From Lawsonibacter sp. (GTDB taxonomy: Bacteria > Bacillota > Clostridia > Oscillospirales > Oscillospiraceae), in assembly GCA_022796195.1 (NCBI GenBank), contig JAAWIE010000001.1:1-64000 (forward strand): a stretch of 64,000 nt of DNA, written 5' to 3'. The position numbers were made by a program, and so were the translations under genes. Shown in pieces: positions 53,501 through 60,253 of this stretch. The notes below the pieces were generated by a model. That model saw only the letters and a list, made by a program, of their open reading frames with translations, ran no database searches and was not told the origin of the DNA. Every line of letters begins with the position of its first letter. The stretch's first letter is position 1.

Positions 53501-54036
53501 GCTTTATGCTCAGCGTGGGCTACGACATGTATCTAAAGCTGTTAGAGGAAGCCGTACTTTTGGAACAGGGCCAGCCTCTGCCCACCCGCACCGACTGTGC
53601 CGCCAGTCTCAGCGTCTCCGCCTCCATTCCGGACCGCTATGTCCCAGCTCCGGAACAGCGGATGGATCTATACCGCCGCATTGCCGCCATCCGAAATGAG
53701 GCGGAGGCCGATGAGCTGGTGGATGAGCTGATCGACCGGTACGGCGAGCCGCCCAGGCCGGTCAACAACCTGATTTCAGTGGCCCTGCTCCGGGCCGCCG
53801 CTGCGCAGTGCCGCATCAGCGAGATTGCCCAGAAGGAGGGCAAACTTGTGTTTTCTCTGGAGGAATTCCATCTGGAATCCTTCTCCGCCCTGTGTGCCCA
53901 GGAGAAGTATCAAAAGCGTCTGCTTCTGATGCCTGGGGACGTCCCCCGGTTCTCGTTCCGGCTGGCAAAAAACGAGGACCCGCTTCGAGGAGCGCGGCAG
54001 GTGGTGCGGGACTACGCCAAAGGGCTGGAGGGGTAA
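50536..54036 (+). CDS. mfd: Transcription-repair coupling factor
   Basis: 1166 residues. UvrB-like N-terminal domains lead to the RNA-polymerase interaction domain near 490-560 (DLTPGDLVVHEHHGVGRYVGMVKM). A RecG-type translocase follows with Walker A CGDVGYGKTEVAFRA (~651) and DEEQ (~753), then the C-terminal TRCF domain. It removes stalled RNA polymerase and recruits UvrA. The GTG at 50536 follows AAAGAGGTG by six bases; the GTG at 50527 is part of that RBS. The start region is itself parS site 3. Confidence 0.95.
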   Translation: MKLLTAAISRIPEFQQLLAALEGGRSPAALSGAAAIHRVHIAAGIGLITQRPIIVVCADEFEGQKLARDLGAFAGRPVPVLPARDFTFHNAATVSRQWEHRRLALLWELNQGKLPFLVAPVEGLLQRTIPPAVLKQNCRELKVGDTCDLNELAEGLAAAGYVRCEQVEGVGQFALRGGILDVYSPGMEQPIRVEFFGDEVDAMGIFDPATQRRTENLESAVLLPAAEVLPQLAPGGLVGLTKKLERLASKAQEKGNKALADNLKRDSEAIAQGRSFPAVDRYLELIYPELAGGADYLPANACVVFDQCGRVAERAKSYQWQMEEDVKNLLEQGELDGSCGELALTFVQLNHRLEDWPLVYLDSFTTSNAPAPPKALMSITAKQLPPFLGSLETAVQDLAHYQNSGFASLVLVSGEQRAIDLQTLLREQKIKSAVNFQLKELPQPGQVVITIGGLSSGLEYPEIKLAILTEGEKAAGKRPRARKDTTNRQKLKSYADLTPGDLVVHEHHGVGRYVGMVKMPVDGIEQDYVKIAYAGSDVLFVPATQLDLVSKYIGGGEDANETKKLNRLGGKEWEKAKTKAKKAVQDLAKGLIQLYAQRQRQPGYAFSSDTPWQKEFEDQFEYTETDDQLRCIEEIKRDMERPSPMDRLLCGDVGYGKTEVAFRAMMKCVLDGKQTAILVPTTVLARQHYLNALRRFQKYPVNIDVVSRFRTTAQMKETLRKVEEGQVDILIGTHRLFNKDVHFKDLGLLVVDEEQRFGVQHKEKLKENFKQVDVLTLSATPIPRTLNMALSGIRDMSTLEEPPANRQPVQTYVLEHDWNLLGDAMRRELERGGQVFYLHNRVETIDRCAARIQMLLGEEAAVGVAHGRMTQEAIDDVMARMTDGELNVLVCTTIIETGIDLPNANTLIMEDADRLGLAQLHQLRGRVGRSNRRAFAYLTYRRGKVLSEIASKRLEAIREFAEFGSGFKIAMRDLEIRGAGNVLGPEQSGFMLSVGYDMYLKLLEEAVLLEQGQPLPTRTDCAASLSVSASIPDRYVPAPEQRMDLYRRIAAIRNEAEADELVDELIDRYGEPPRPVNNLISVALLRAAAAQCRISEIAQKEGKLVFSLEEFHLESFSALCAQEKYQKRLLLMPGDVPRFSFRLAKNEDPLRGARQVVRDYAKGLEG

Positions 54037-54087
54037 AGAATGGCCGCTTTTCAGGGCGGGTGGGATAGGTTTGGAGAAAAAGAGGGC

Positions 54088-54116
54088 TTGCCCTGCCAGG
54101 AAATTTGTGATATGAT
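54088..54116 (+). promoter_or_regulatory. Promoter of the foldase gene
   Basis: TTGCCC (54088-54093), 17 bases and TATGAT (54111-54116). Confidence 0.5.
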
Positions 54117-54154
54117 AGTTCAGAACCATTTACTCAGCAGGAAAGGAAACAACT

Positions 54155-55357
54155 ATGAGGAACAAAAGACGGATTGGAGCTTTGGCGTTGGTTCTGGCGC
54201 TGGTGCTCACTTCTTTAACAGGCTGTGGACAGAAGAACCCCGGTTCCGCCAGCGGGTCGGGCGGGGGAAGCAGCTCTTCCAGTGGAGATTCTTCTACCGT
54301 GGAGCCGGTAGACCTGTCCCAGGTCACGGATCCCTGGCTGACCACAGCCGGAATCAGCGGCGACACGGTGGTAGCGCAGGTTGGAGAGGCGGACATCACG
54401 GCTGCTGAGCTGTTATACTGGCTCAACCGGAATGTAGAGGTCTATCTGTCCCAATTTGGGGGACAGCTCACCGAATTGCCGTGGGACGCCCCAACAGAGG
54501 GTGGGGTTGCCTTGGGTGAGCAGATGAAAGACGGGGCGTTGGAGGCCGCGGTCTACTATCGGAGCCTGAATCTTCTGGCGGAGGAAGAGGGTGTGACCCC
54601 GGACACAGGAATTGCGATCAGCGTAGATCAGGAGTTCGGGGATATGGCCTCCCAGCTGAATGGGGAGGAAAAGGTAAACCACATGCTCTGGGCCCAGATG
54701 CTCAGCCGGGAGCTGTTGATTTACCTCAATGAGACCTCGGATCTGAACGCACAGCTGAGGGAGCTGTATTTTGGCGAAAACAGCGGAGCCTATCCCACCG
54801 ATGCGGAGGTTCAGGCATATTTGGATGAACAGGGGATTTACCGGGCCAAGCACATTCTTTTGCTGACCGTGGACATGGATACCCGGGAGCCTCTGGATGA
54901 GGAGACAATTGCAAAGAAGAAGGAGACCGCTGCTCAGCTGCTGGACCAGCTTCGGGCGGCAGAGGATCCCATTGCCCTTTTTGACCAGTTGATGAACGAG
55001 CACAGCGAGGACAGCGGACTGGCCGCGAATCCAACTGGCTATATTGCCAGCAAGGGCCAGATGGTGGCGCCCTTTGAGGAGGGGGCGTTGGCCCTGAAGA
55101 ACGGGGAAATTAGTGAGGTAGTGGAGAGCGAATATGGATATCACATTATTCTTCGTCTGCCCATCGACCCGGAGGGCTACCGCAGCGATGTGGTCAGCCA
55201 GCGTTTGAAGGAAAAAACCGACCAGCTGAGCCAGAAGCTGGGCGTGAAGAAGACCGAGGCTTACAGCCAGATCGACCCCGCCGGTTTCTGGGAAAAAATT
55301 GGCGCTCTGCAATCCGCCGTGCAGACGGAGATCAGCGCCGCACAGGCTCAGAATTAA
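54155..55357 (+). CDS. PrsA/SurA-type peptidyl-prolyl isomerase lipoprotein
   Basis: 400 residues. The signal peptide ends in the lipobox L-T-G-C24, followed by a Ser/Gly linker, so it is anchored outside the membrane. A helical SurA-N-like region is followed by a parvulin (PpiC) domain at ~228-345: AKHILLL, LFDQLMNEHSEDSGLAANPTGYIASKGQMVAPFEEGALALKNGEISEVVESEYGYHIILR. It probably folds secreted proteins. AGGAAAGG precedes the ATG. The secreted-protein patch downstream may be among its clients; that is inference. Confidence 0.88.
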   Translation: MRNKRRIGALALVLALVLTSLTGCGQKNPGSASGSGGGSSSSSGDSSTVEPVDLSQVTDPWLTTAGISGDTVVAQVGEADITAAELLYWLNRNVEVYLSQFGGQLTELPWDAPTEGGVALGEQMKDGALEAAVYYRSLNLLAEEEGVTPDTGIAISVDQEFGDMASQLNGEEKVNHMLWAQMLSRELLIYLNETSDLNAQLRELYFGENSGAYPTDAEVQAYLDEQGIYRAKHILLLTVDMDTREPLDEETIAKKKETAAQLLDQLRAAEDPIALFDQLMNEHSEDSGLAANPTGYIASKGQMVAPFEEGALALKNGEISEVVESEYGYHIILRLPIDPEGYRSDVVSQRLKEKTDQLSQKLGVKKTEAYSQIDPAGFWEKIGALQSAVQTEISAAQAQN

Positions 55358-55435
55358 GGTTGGGCTCCGCCCAAACCCGCCAGGGCGCTGCCCTGGACCC
55401 ACCGCCCTTTGAAAAGGGCGGCCCTAAACTTGCCC
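55358..55435. repeat. GGGCTCCGCCC-AAACCCGCCAGGGCGC intergenic repeat
   Basis: GGGCTCCGCCCAAACCCGCC, AGGGCGCTGCCCTGGACCC, then CCGCCCTTTGAAAAGGGCGG: three GC-rich hairpin units in a row. Similar strings are widespread between genes of clostridial gut bacteria, as I recall; only one copy is seen in this window. Confidence 0.55.
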
Positions 55436-55466
55436 GTTTTTACAGATTTATGAGGATTTATATGAA

Positions 55467-55500
55467 GGAGCGGCCCGTTACCGGGCCGCTCCTTCTTTTG
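55467..55500 (+). terminator. Terminator after the foldase region
   Basis: A GGAGCGGCCCG/CGGGCCGCTCC stem, 4-base loop, then TTCTTTTG. Confidence 0.8.
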
Positions 55501-55555
55501 CGGTTGACAGAGGGGAGGGGGGGATGTTATGATAGGAAAAAGCTTGCAGAAATGC

Positions 55556-55653
55556 GTAAATTTACATGATTTTATATGGAAAAAACTGGATGCAAACAAA
55601 AGTTTACATGCTTTTTTCAGAAAAAAATTACCCTGTAAACTATTGTTTACAGG
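55556..55653. promoter_or_regulatory. Palindromic operators upstream of the membrane-tethered XRE gene
   Basis: A perfect inverted repeat CCTGTAAAC-TATT-GTTTACAGG lies at 55632-55653. A second palindrome GTAAATTTAC sits at 55556-55565, and GTTTACA recurs near 55602. Together they suggest an operator set with core GTTTAC for autoregulation by the following HTH protein. The 55501-55718 stretch has no other feature. Confidence 0.65.
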
Positions 55654-55718
55654 AATTTCAGAAAAAACAGGGCCATTGTAAAGTAAAGTTGGTCGACACT
55701 TTGGAAAGGAATGCTATA

Positions 55719-56159
55719 ATGACCTTAGAACAAAAGCTTCGGGATTCCAGAATAGGGTGCGGGCTGTCACAGGAAGATTTGGCCGGCAAGGTTAATGTCT
55801 CCAGACAGACCGTCTCAGGATGGGAACGGGGGACCGTCCGTCCCTCAGCGGATAACCTGGCTGCTTTAAGCGAGATTTTCCAGATACCAGTGGACGCACT
55901 TCTTAAAGAGGATTGGGTGCCGCCGGAGGAAAAGGGACCTGCGGTCCAAATTGTAGAGGTTCCGGTTCCCCGCTCAATTCGCTGGCGGCTGCTGGTTCTT
56001 GCGGGTACCGCTATCCTGATTGTTGGTATCGCAATCGGCGCCCTGCTGTTCCGAGAACCGCCCGAAAAAGTTGTTCTATCTTCACAATTAGAAACGGAGG
56101 TGTTGAGTCCAGAGGAATTAGAAAACGCAGAATATATAGAGTTGCTCCCCCTTGAATAA
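55719..56159 (+). CDS. Membrane-tethered XRE-family regulator
   Basis: 146 residues. Cro/C1 HTH at 1-65 (KLRDSRIGCGLSQEDLAGKVNVSRQTVSGWERGTVRPSADNLAALSEIF), a linker and one membrane helix (SIRWRLLVLAGTAILIVGIAIGALLF, ~88-113). A short acidic extracellular tail ends in ELLPLE. The start follows GGAAAGGA; the frame upstream contains the operators. A one-component sensor with a cytoplasmic DNA-binding head and outside tail is the simplest reading. It heads the secreted-protein patch and may control it. A GCTCCCC/GGGGAGC hairpin overlaps its stop. Confidence 0.85.
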   Translation: MTLEQKLRDSRIGCGLSQEDLAGKVNVSRQTVSGWERGTVRPSADNLAALSEIFQIPVDALLKEDWVPPEEKGPAVQIVEVPVPRSIRWRLLVLAGTAILIVGIAIGALLFREPPEKVVLSSQLETEVLSPEELENAEYIELLPLE

Positions 56160-56186
56160 GGGGAGCACAGAAAGGAGGTGTACATT

Positions 56187-56582
56187 TTGAAACGGCTTTG
56201 GAGTGTGCTGCTGGCCTGTGTGCTTACTGTAAGCTGTACGGTTCTTCCCGCCAATGCGGTGGGGCCTTCGGATGCTCCCCCCGCTGTCTCCCGTGTATCT
56301 GGGCAGCTGAACCACACGATTTCAGCAAATAACATCACTTATGTCGGCGGAAAAATTTTCCTGGATAGAGGTGAAGGCATTACCTACACCTGCGTCTACA
56401 CGCCCAAGTCCGCCAGCGTAGATTTCGGTTATGTTGATGCTGATGGTGTATTTCATAAAGTTAACTGCACCAATGGCAGCATTGACGAGACTATCGAAAT
56501 TGAAGAACTGGGCCAATACCGGCTGGCGATTCGCAACAATGATTCCCGCGCTGTCACAGTAACGGGAACCGTAAAGTATTGA
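56187..56582 (+). CDS. Small secreted protein (131 aa)
   Basis: Not recognised. It probably starts from TTG (LKRLWSVLLACVLTVSC) after AGGAGGTG; the upstream GTG lies in that RBS. A signal peptide ends around PANA-VG. The mature part (~105 residues) is rich in beta strands and Thr/Asn/Gly, with a C-terminal strand TVTGTVKY. It has two cysteines in the mature part. Its 3' end is part of a 74-bp direct repeat, and a decayed copy of that end occurs at 57830-57886. It lies 27 bases after the XRE gene. Confidence 0.7.
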   Translation: MKRLWSVLLACVLTVSCTVLPANAVGPSDAPPAVSRVSGQLNHTISANNITYVGGKIFLDRGEGITYTCVYTPKSASVDFGYVDADGVFHKVNCTNGSIDETIEIEELGQYRLAIRNNDSRAVTVTGTVKY

Positions 56583-56638
56583 CATCGATTCGAAACAAAC
56601 AGAACAGATACGATGAAAGGAGAAACTTTATGAAAAAG
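56565..56638 (+). repeat. 74-bp perfect direct repeat, copy 1
   Basis: It spans the end of the 131-aa gene (GTVKY and stop), the leader with GAAAGGAGAAACTTT and the first codons (ATG AAA AAG) of the next secreted gene. Copy 2 at 57869-57942 is identical. Confidence 0.95.
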
Positions 56639-57289
56639 TTTATTAATTTGTTGACTTCGCTTTGCATAGTGACATCCCTGTGTGTCCCCGTAGCAGGTGC
56701 TGTTTCCCCTGTTGAGGAGCCAGTCGGAAATATTGAGGTGATAAACTATTCCAGATATATTTCAGATACCGACGTTGAAGAGCTCAAAAATGGGATTAAC
56801 GCAACATATACCACATCTACAGGAAAAGTTATGCCGTTGGATTGCGTAGTAACTGTTGAGGATGTTGTGATAAATCCAACGGGGACCCGTTCAGCAGATG
56901 GCAGGACATACGCAGTGACTGTTGCTGCTGAGAAAAAGGATGAATCAAATAGTGGAAGCATAAATGATGAAAAAGTGGCTGCAAAAGCATATATAACAAT
57001 GATGTGGACAGATGTAGAAGGGATCAAAAATACAATAGACCGGCTTTATGGTGGAATTAATGTTAGTCGAGGAACATTACGTGATGGCGTTGTACGCTAT
57101 GGAAATTCTCATAATCGCCCTATGAATCGTCCCAGCTTTTCTCTAGGCACTAGTGCATCTTTTGATAAAGGAGTAAGTTACACAAGTAGCAGTCTTACAG
57201 GAAGTGTACATGCTTGCTATCAGTCTTGGTTCGAAGAATATAGTTTATCTGTCCTTACAGTTTGCGTTGAGCCAAGTATTTTTGATTGA
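56630..57289 (+). CDS. Secreted protein (219 aa), unrecognised
   Basis: It starts MKKFINLLTSLCIVTSLCVPVAGAV, a signal peptide. The mature part has a strand-rich first half (GKVMPLDCVVTVEDVVINPTG, YAVTVAAEKKD). The second half is KAYITMMWTDVEGIKNTIDRLYGGINVSRGTLRDGVVRYGNS, then a Ser/Thr-rich end with two cysteines. The WTDV...N.I..LYGG..VS...R pattern recalls small secreted beta proteins of Gram-positives, but I cannot name the family. AT-rich compared with neighbours. The ATG follows AAGGAGA. Confidence 0.75.
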   Translation: MKKFINLLTSLCIVTSLCVPVAGAVSPVEEPVGNIEVINYSRYISDTDVEELKNGINATYTTSTGKVMPLDCVVTVEDVVINPTGTRSADGRTYAVTVAAEKKDESNSGSINDEKVAAKAYITMMWTDVEGIKNTIDRLYGGINVSRGTLRDGVVRYGNSHNRPMNRPSFSLGTSASFDKGVSYTSSSLTGSVHACYQSWFEEYSLSVLTVCVEPSIFD

Positions 57290-57300
57290 ATTCATTGGAT

Positions 57301-57750
57301 ATGAAAAAGACTTTAAAGCTGGTAGGCGCAGTAGCCCTATTTGATTTGGCATATTATCCTTTGCTCTACTTTGTTTTACTTCCAAACACAGATAAGTTCA
57401 GCGTAAATCTTGCTATAGTTGGTATTCGGATATTGGGCTGTATTTCTATAGGACTCTGGTTTGCCCATCAATATCGAAATTGTCCAATAAATACCAAAAA
57501 GTCAGTATGTTTTTCAATAGTTGCCGGATGCTTTGGTCTATATTACCTTCTGGTATCCAAGATATACATAACTTTAACAGACCTAATCTGGTGGGGAGCG
57601 CAAGAAGAATTTTATCTGCCGAATCACTTTATTCGAATCTTTCTAAGTGAAAACCTTTTTGACCAGTGGTCTGTCATGTCTTATATGTGTTTAATTGTGG
57701 CGTTTCAATTAGGTAGAATATGGTTTTCACGAAGAACTAATACGCCATAA
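57301..57750 (+). CDS. Four-helix membrane protein, unrecognised
   Basis: 149 residues with four membrane helices (LVGAVALFDLAYYPLLYFVLL; LAIVGIRILGCISIGLWFAH; VCFSIVAGCFGLYYLLVSKIY; WSVMSYMCLIVAFQLGRIWF). The start is uncertain: TTG codons at 57286 and 57295 precede the ATG, and none has a good RBS, so coupling to the 219-aa gene is likely. Strongly AT-rich codon use, unlike the chromosome core. A secreted protein plus small membrane protein can be a toxin/immunity pair, but nothing here proves it. Confidence 0.7.
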   Translation: MKKTLKLVGAVALFDLAYYPLLYFVLLPNTDKFSVNLAIVGIRILGCISIGLWFAHQYRNCPINTKKSVCFSIVAGCFGLYYLLVSKIYITLTDLIWWGAQEEFYLPNHFIRIFLSENLFDQWSVMSYMCLIVAFQLGRIWFSRRTNTP

Positions 57751-57829
57751 TTCAAGTAGAATTCGATGGAAAGAGCGCCCCAGCAGGGGCACTCTACATA
57801 GCTGTAAGTATGAATAAGACTTGTCCAAT

Positions 57830-57886
57830 ACCGATGGGACCCGCAGCAGCGGCTCCCGCACCGTAACAGGAACCGTAAAGTATTGA
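57830..57886 (+). pseudogene. Decayed 3' end of a paralogue of the 131-aa secreted gene
   Basis: The frame DGTRSSGSRTVTGTVKY then stop matches the end of the 131-aa protein (NDSRAVTVTGTVKY). It runs into 74-bp repeat copy 2. No start or signal peptide is left. A hairpin (AGAGCGCCCC/GGGGCACTCT) lies at 57769-57793. Confidence 0.6.
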
Positions 57887-57942
57887 CATCGATTCGAAAC
57901 AAACAGAACAGATACGATGAAAGGAGAAACTTTATGAAAAAG
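57869..57942 (+). repeat. 74-bp perfect direct repeat, copy 2
   Basis: Identical to 56565-56638 over 74 bases, including the stop of the decayed paralogue, the RBS and the first three codons of the 426-aa secreted gene. Confidence 0.95.
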
Positions 57943-59214
57943 CGTTTTTCGGCCCTTCTGGCTGGAGTCCTCAGCGTTGTTATGCTGGGTTCTGTCTGCG
58001 CCCATGCGGTTGCAATTGAAACAGACCCAGAGAAGTTTACGGTAAACGGCGTGAACTATGAAATGTGGTCCACCCTGTACAAGGATGGAAAAAACACCTT
58101 CCGCGGTTCTACTTGGGTTTCAAACCCGGCGCAAACTAGAATGCCGGAGGGCCATTTCGGGGTTTCGACCTATCTGTGTGACCCCACCGACACAGATATT
58201 GTGTATGCCGAGAAAGCCATGCGCTACAACTCCAGCACGGCCTATTTTTACTATCAGGAGACAAATAAGGCATATGCCAACGACAACGGAGTCATCTGTG
58301 GGGGTGAAGTTGCAATCTATAACGGAACGCGGTATGAAAAAAGAACTGCGCCGCAGACTAGAGTAACCTATCCCGGCCGGGCTGCGGACGGTACAAGCAA
58401 AGAAGTGATGGCGCTGCTTGACGAAAACGGCGGCTATCCTGTCACAGCGGCTGGGGAAAGCTATGGCCCCATCACACTGACAGAGGTGGTCGGTTCCGGG
58501 CCGGATTTGATCTGGGCAAGGGGTGTAGACGGAACAAAAGGCTACATCCGTGCGGAGGATTTGCAGCCGGATGTGAATAATCCGGAAGAAGCGGCCGCGT
58601 ACATGGCCGAACTGAAAAACAATCCCAATAAATTCCGTATGATTCCGCTTTACGACCTGGAGGGAAATGTAATCGGCAGCTTTGAAGTAACCCTTCCCAC
58701 TGACGATGAAGTGTCCCCCGAAGCACAGGAGACGATTGATAAACTGGAAGAGGCCGCCTATCAATCCCGGCTGGCCGCTGTGAAAAAGTTTGCAGAAGAA
58801 AAGCCCAATTCTTTGGACTGGGAAGATCCGAACACCCAAAATCGCGTGATGAAGATGATTGCGGCAGACGGAGGCTACCACGTAAACAGCAAGGGCGAAA
58901 CCTATGGCAGCGTCACGCTGGCCCTTCTGCTTGGTGAAAAGCCCGACCTGATATACGCCAGAGGAACCGAGGGCCAGAGCGGCTATTATCGGGAACGGGA
59001 CACGATCCATGGTAAGTTCGACATTCAGACCCCGGCAGACGCAATGAGATACATGGAATACCTCGAGACTGCACCAGAGGAGTACCTGATTCCTCTGTAT
59101 GACTGTGAGGGCAATGTGATCGGCGAGTTCCTTCACGGGATGAAAGACGATGGCGGGGGCCTTACGCAAGAACAGGCTGAGCAGGAAGTAAACCGCCATA
59201 TGGCGGCACAGTAA
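57934..59214 (+). CDS. Secreted protein with two ~85-residue tandem repeats (426 aa)
   Basis: Signal peptide MKKRFSALLAGVLSVVMLGSVCAHAV. The N-terminal ~130 residues form a beta-rich domain (GVNYEMWSTLYKDGKNTFRGSTWVSN; EKAMRYNSSTAYFYYQE). Two copies of a second module follow: GGYPVTAAGESYGPITLTEVVGSGPDLIWARGVDGTKGYIR...IPLYDLEGNVIGSFE and GGYHVNSKGETYGSVTLALLLGEKPDLIYARGTEGQSGYYR...IPLYDCEGNVIGEF. From memory this module resembles extracytoplasmic parts of clostridial M56/BlaR1-type proteins; that is not verified. Function unknown. Confidence 0.8.
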   Translation: MKKRFSALLAGVLSVVMLGSVCAHAVAIETDPEKFTVNGVNYEMWSTLYKDGKNTFRGSTWVSNPAQTRMPEGHFGVSTYLCDPTDTDIVYAEKAMRYNSSTAYFYYQETNKAYANDNGVICGGEVAIYNGTRYEKRTAPQTRVTYPGRAADGTSKEVMALLDENGGYPVTAAGESYGPITLTEVVGSGPDLIWARGVDGTKGYIRAEDLQPDVNNPEEAAAYMAELKNNPNKFRMIPLYDLEGNVIGSFEVTLPTDDEVSPEAQETIDKLEEAAYQSRLAAVKKFAEEKPNSLDWEDPNTQNRVMKMIAADGGYHVNSKGETYGSVTLALLLGEKPDLIYARGTEGQSGYYRERDTIHGKFDIQTPADAMRYMEYLETAPEEYLIPLYDCEGNVIGEFLHGMKDDGGGLTQEQAEQEVNRHMAAQ

Positions 59215-59223
59215 CTGCTTTCG

Positions 59224-59250
59224 AGGAGCACCCCCGCTGGGGGCGCTCCT
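59224..59250 (+). terminator. Terminator-like hairpin after the secreted-protein patch
   Basis: A GGAGC-A-CCCCC/GGGGG-C-GCTCC stem with a 3-base loop, between converging genes. It resembles the hairpin at 57769. Confidence 0.65.
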
Positions 59251-59257
59251 GTAAATT

Positions 59258-60253
59258 TTACCGGTCCTCCCGGAAGTAGTTCAGGCCCAGTGCCGCCGGC
59301 TGACCGGAGCTTTCCCGCTTCCGGACCGAGGAAGCCACCAGTACAATGGCGGTGATGAGGAAAGGAAGCGCCTTGTACAGCTGGGGCGGGACTGCATTGA
59401 GCCAGCCCAGTGTTTCGGGAAAGGCTCCAGCCAGCGGGCCGGAATAGATTTGCAGGGTGTTGAAAAAGCCAAAGACCAAGGTACCCAAAATAGCCATAAC
59501 CGGGTTCCAGTTGGCGAAAATCACCAAGGCAATGGCGATCCAGCCGTAACCGTTGATCCAGCAGTTGGAGCCCTCGAAAGAGCCGCTCATATACAGGGCC
59601 ATGTAGAAACCGCCCAGCCCCATAATTCCGGACCCGGCAATCAGGTGAAGATACTTGTACAGCAGAATATTGACGCCCACAGAGTCGGCCGCGCCGGGAT
59701 TTTCCCCCACCGCCCGCAGGCGGAGGCCGGTTTTGGTAAAGTTGAGATACCACCATACCAGCACCGCCACAGCGGCTCCCAGGTAGACCAGCAGATTGTG
59801 GGAAAACAGGGCCTTGCCCAGCACGGGGACCTTAGAGAGCAGAGGAAGTTCAATGGAGGAAAAGCCCTGAACCAGGGCGGAAGCGCCGGTCATAGCGGGC
59901 CAATTGCTTCCCAAGCCCTTACCCACAAAGAAGTAGAGTCCTAGGCCAAAGGTGGTAATGGTTAAGCCGGTAACATTCTGGTTGGCCTGGAGGGAGACGG
60001 TAAGGACCGCAAAGAGCAGACCGCACAATCCCGCAGACAGAAAGGCGACCAGCAGCCCTACCAGCACACTGTTCGCGGCGCACCCGGCCAGATAGCCGAA
60101 GATGGCTCCCACAGCCATGGTGCCTTCTACGCCCAGGTCCAGACTGCCGGACTTTTCCACTACAATCTCGCCCACCGTGCCGTAGAGCAAAGGGATGTTC
60201 ACCAGGACGATGTTAAAGAGGAAGAGGGTTAATACATTGATAGGGTCGTTCAT
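59258..60253 (-). CDS. BMP-type ABC transporter permease, second subunit
   Basis: 331 residues with about nine membrane helices. GEIVVEKSGSLDLGVEGTMAVGA near the start and AVGENPGAADSVGVN in the middle are typical of the BPD_transp_2 permeases of nucleoside/purine uptake systems. The ATG overlaps the stop of the first permease (ATGA), so translation is coupled. The longer frame upstream is a shadow of the first permease. Confidence 0.93.
   Translation of the reverse strand: MNDPINVLTLFLFNIVLVNIPLLYGTVGEIVVEKSGSLDLGVEGTMAVGAIFGYLAGCAANSVLVGLLVAFLSAGLCGLLFAVLTVSLQANQNVTGLTITTFGLGLYFFVGKGLGSNWPAMTGASALVQGFSSIELPLLSKVPVLGKALFSHNLLVYLGAAVAVLVWWYLNFTKTGLRLRAVGENPGAADSVGVNILLYKYLHLIAGSGIMGLGGFYMALYMSGSFEGSNCWINGYGWIAIALVIFANWNPVMAILGTLVFGFFNTLQIYSGPLAGAFPETLGWLNAVPPQLYKALPFLITAIVLVASSVRKRESSGQPAALGLNYFREDR

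Noticed and set aside
54413-55402. 329-codon minus-strand frame inside the foldase gene
   Set aside because: Antisense shadow; the plus strand has a lipobox and a parvulin domain.
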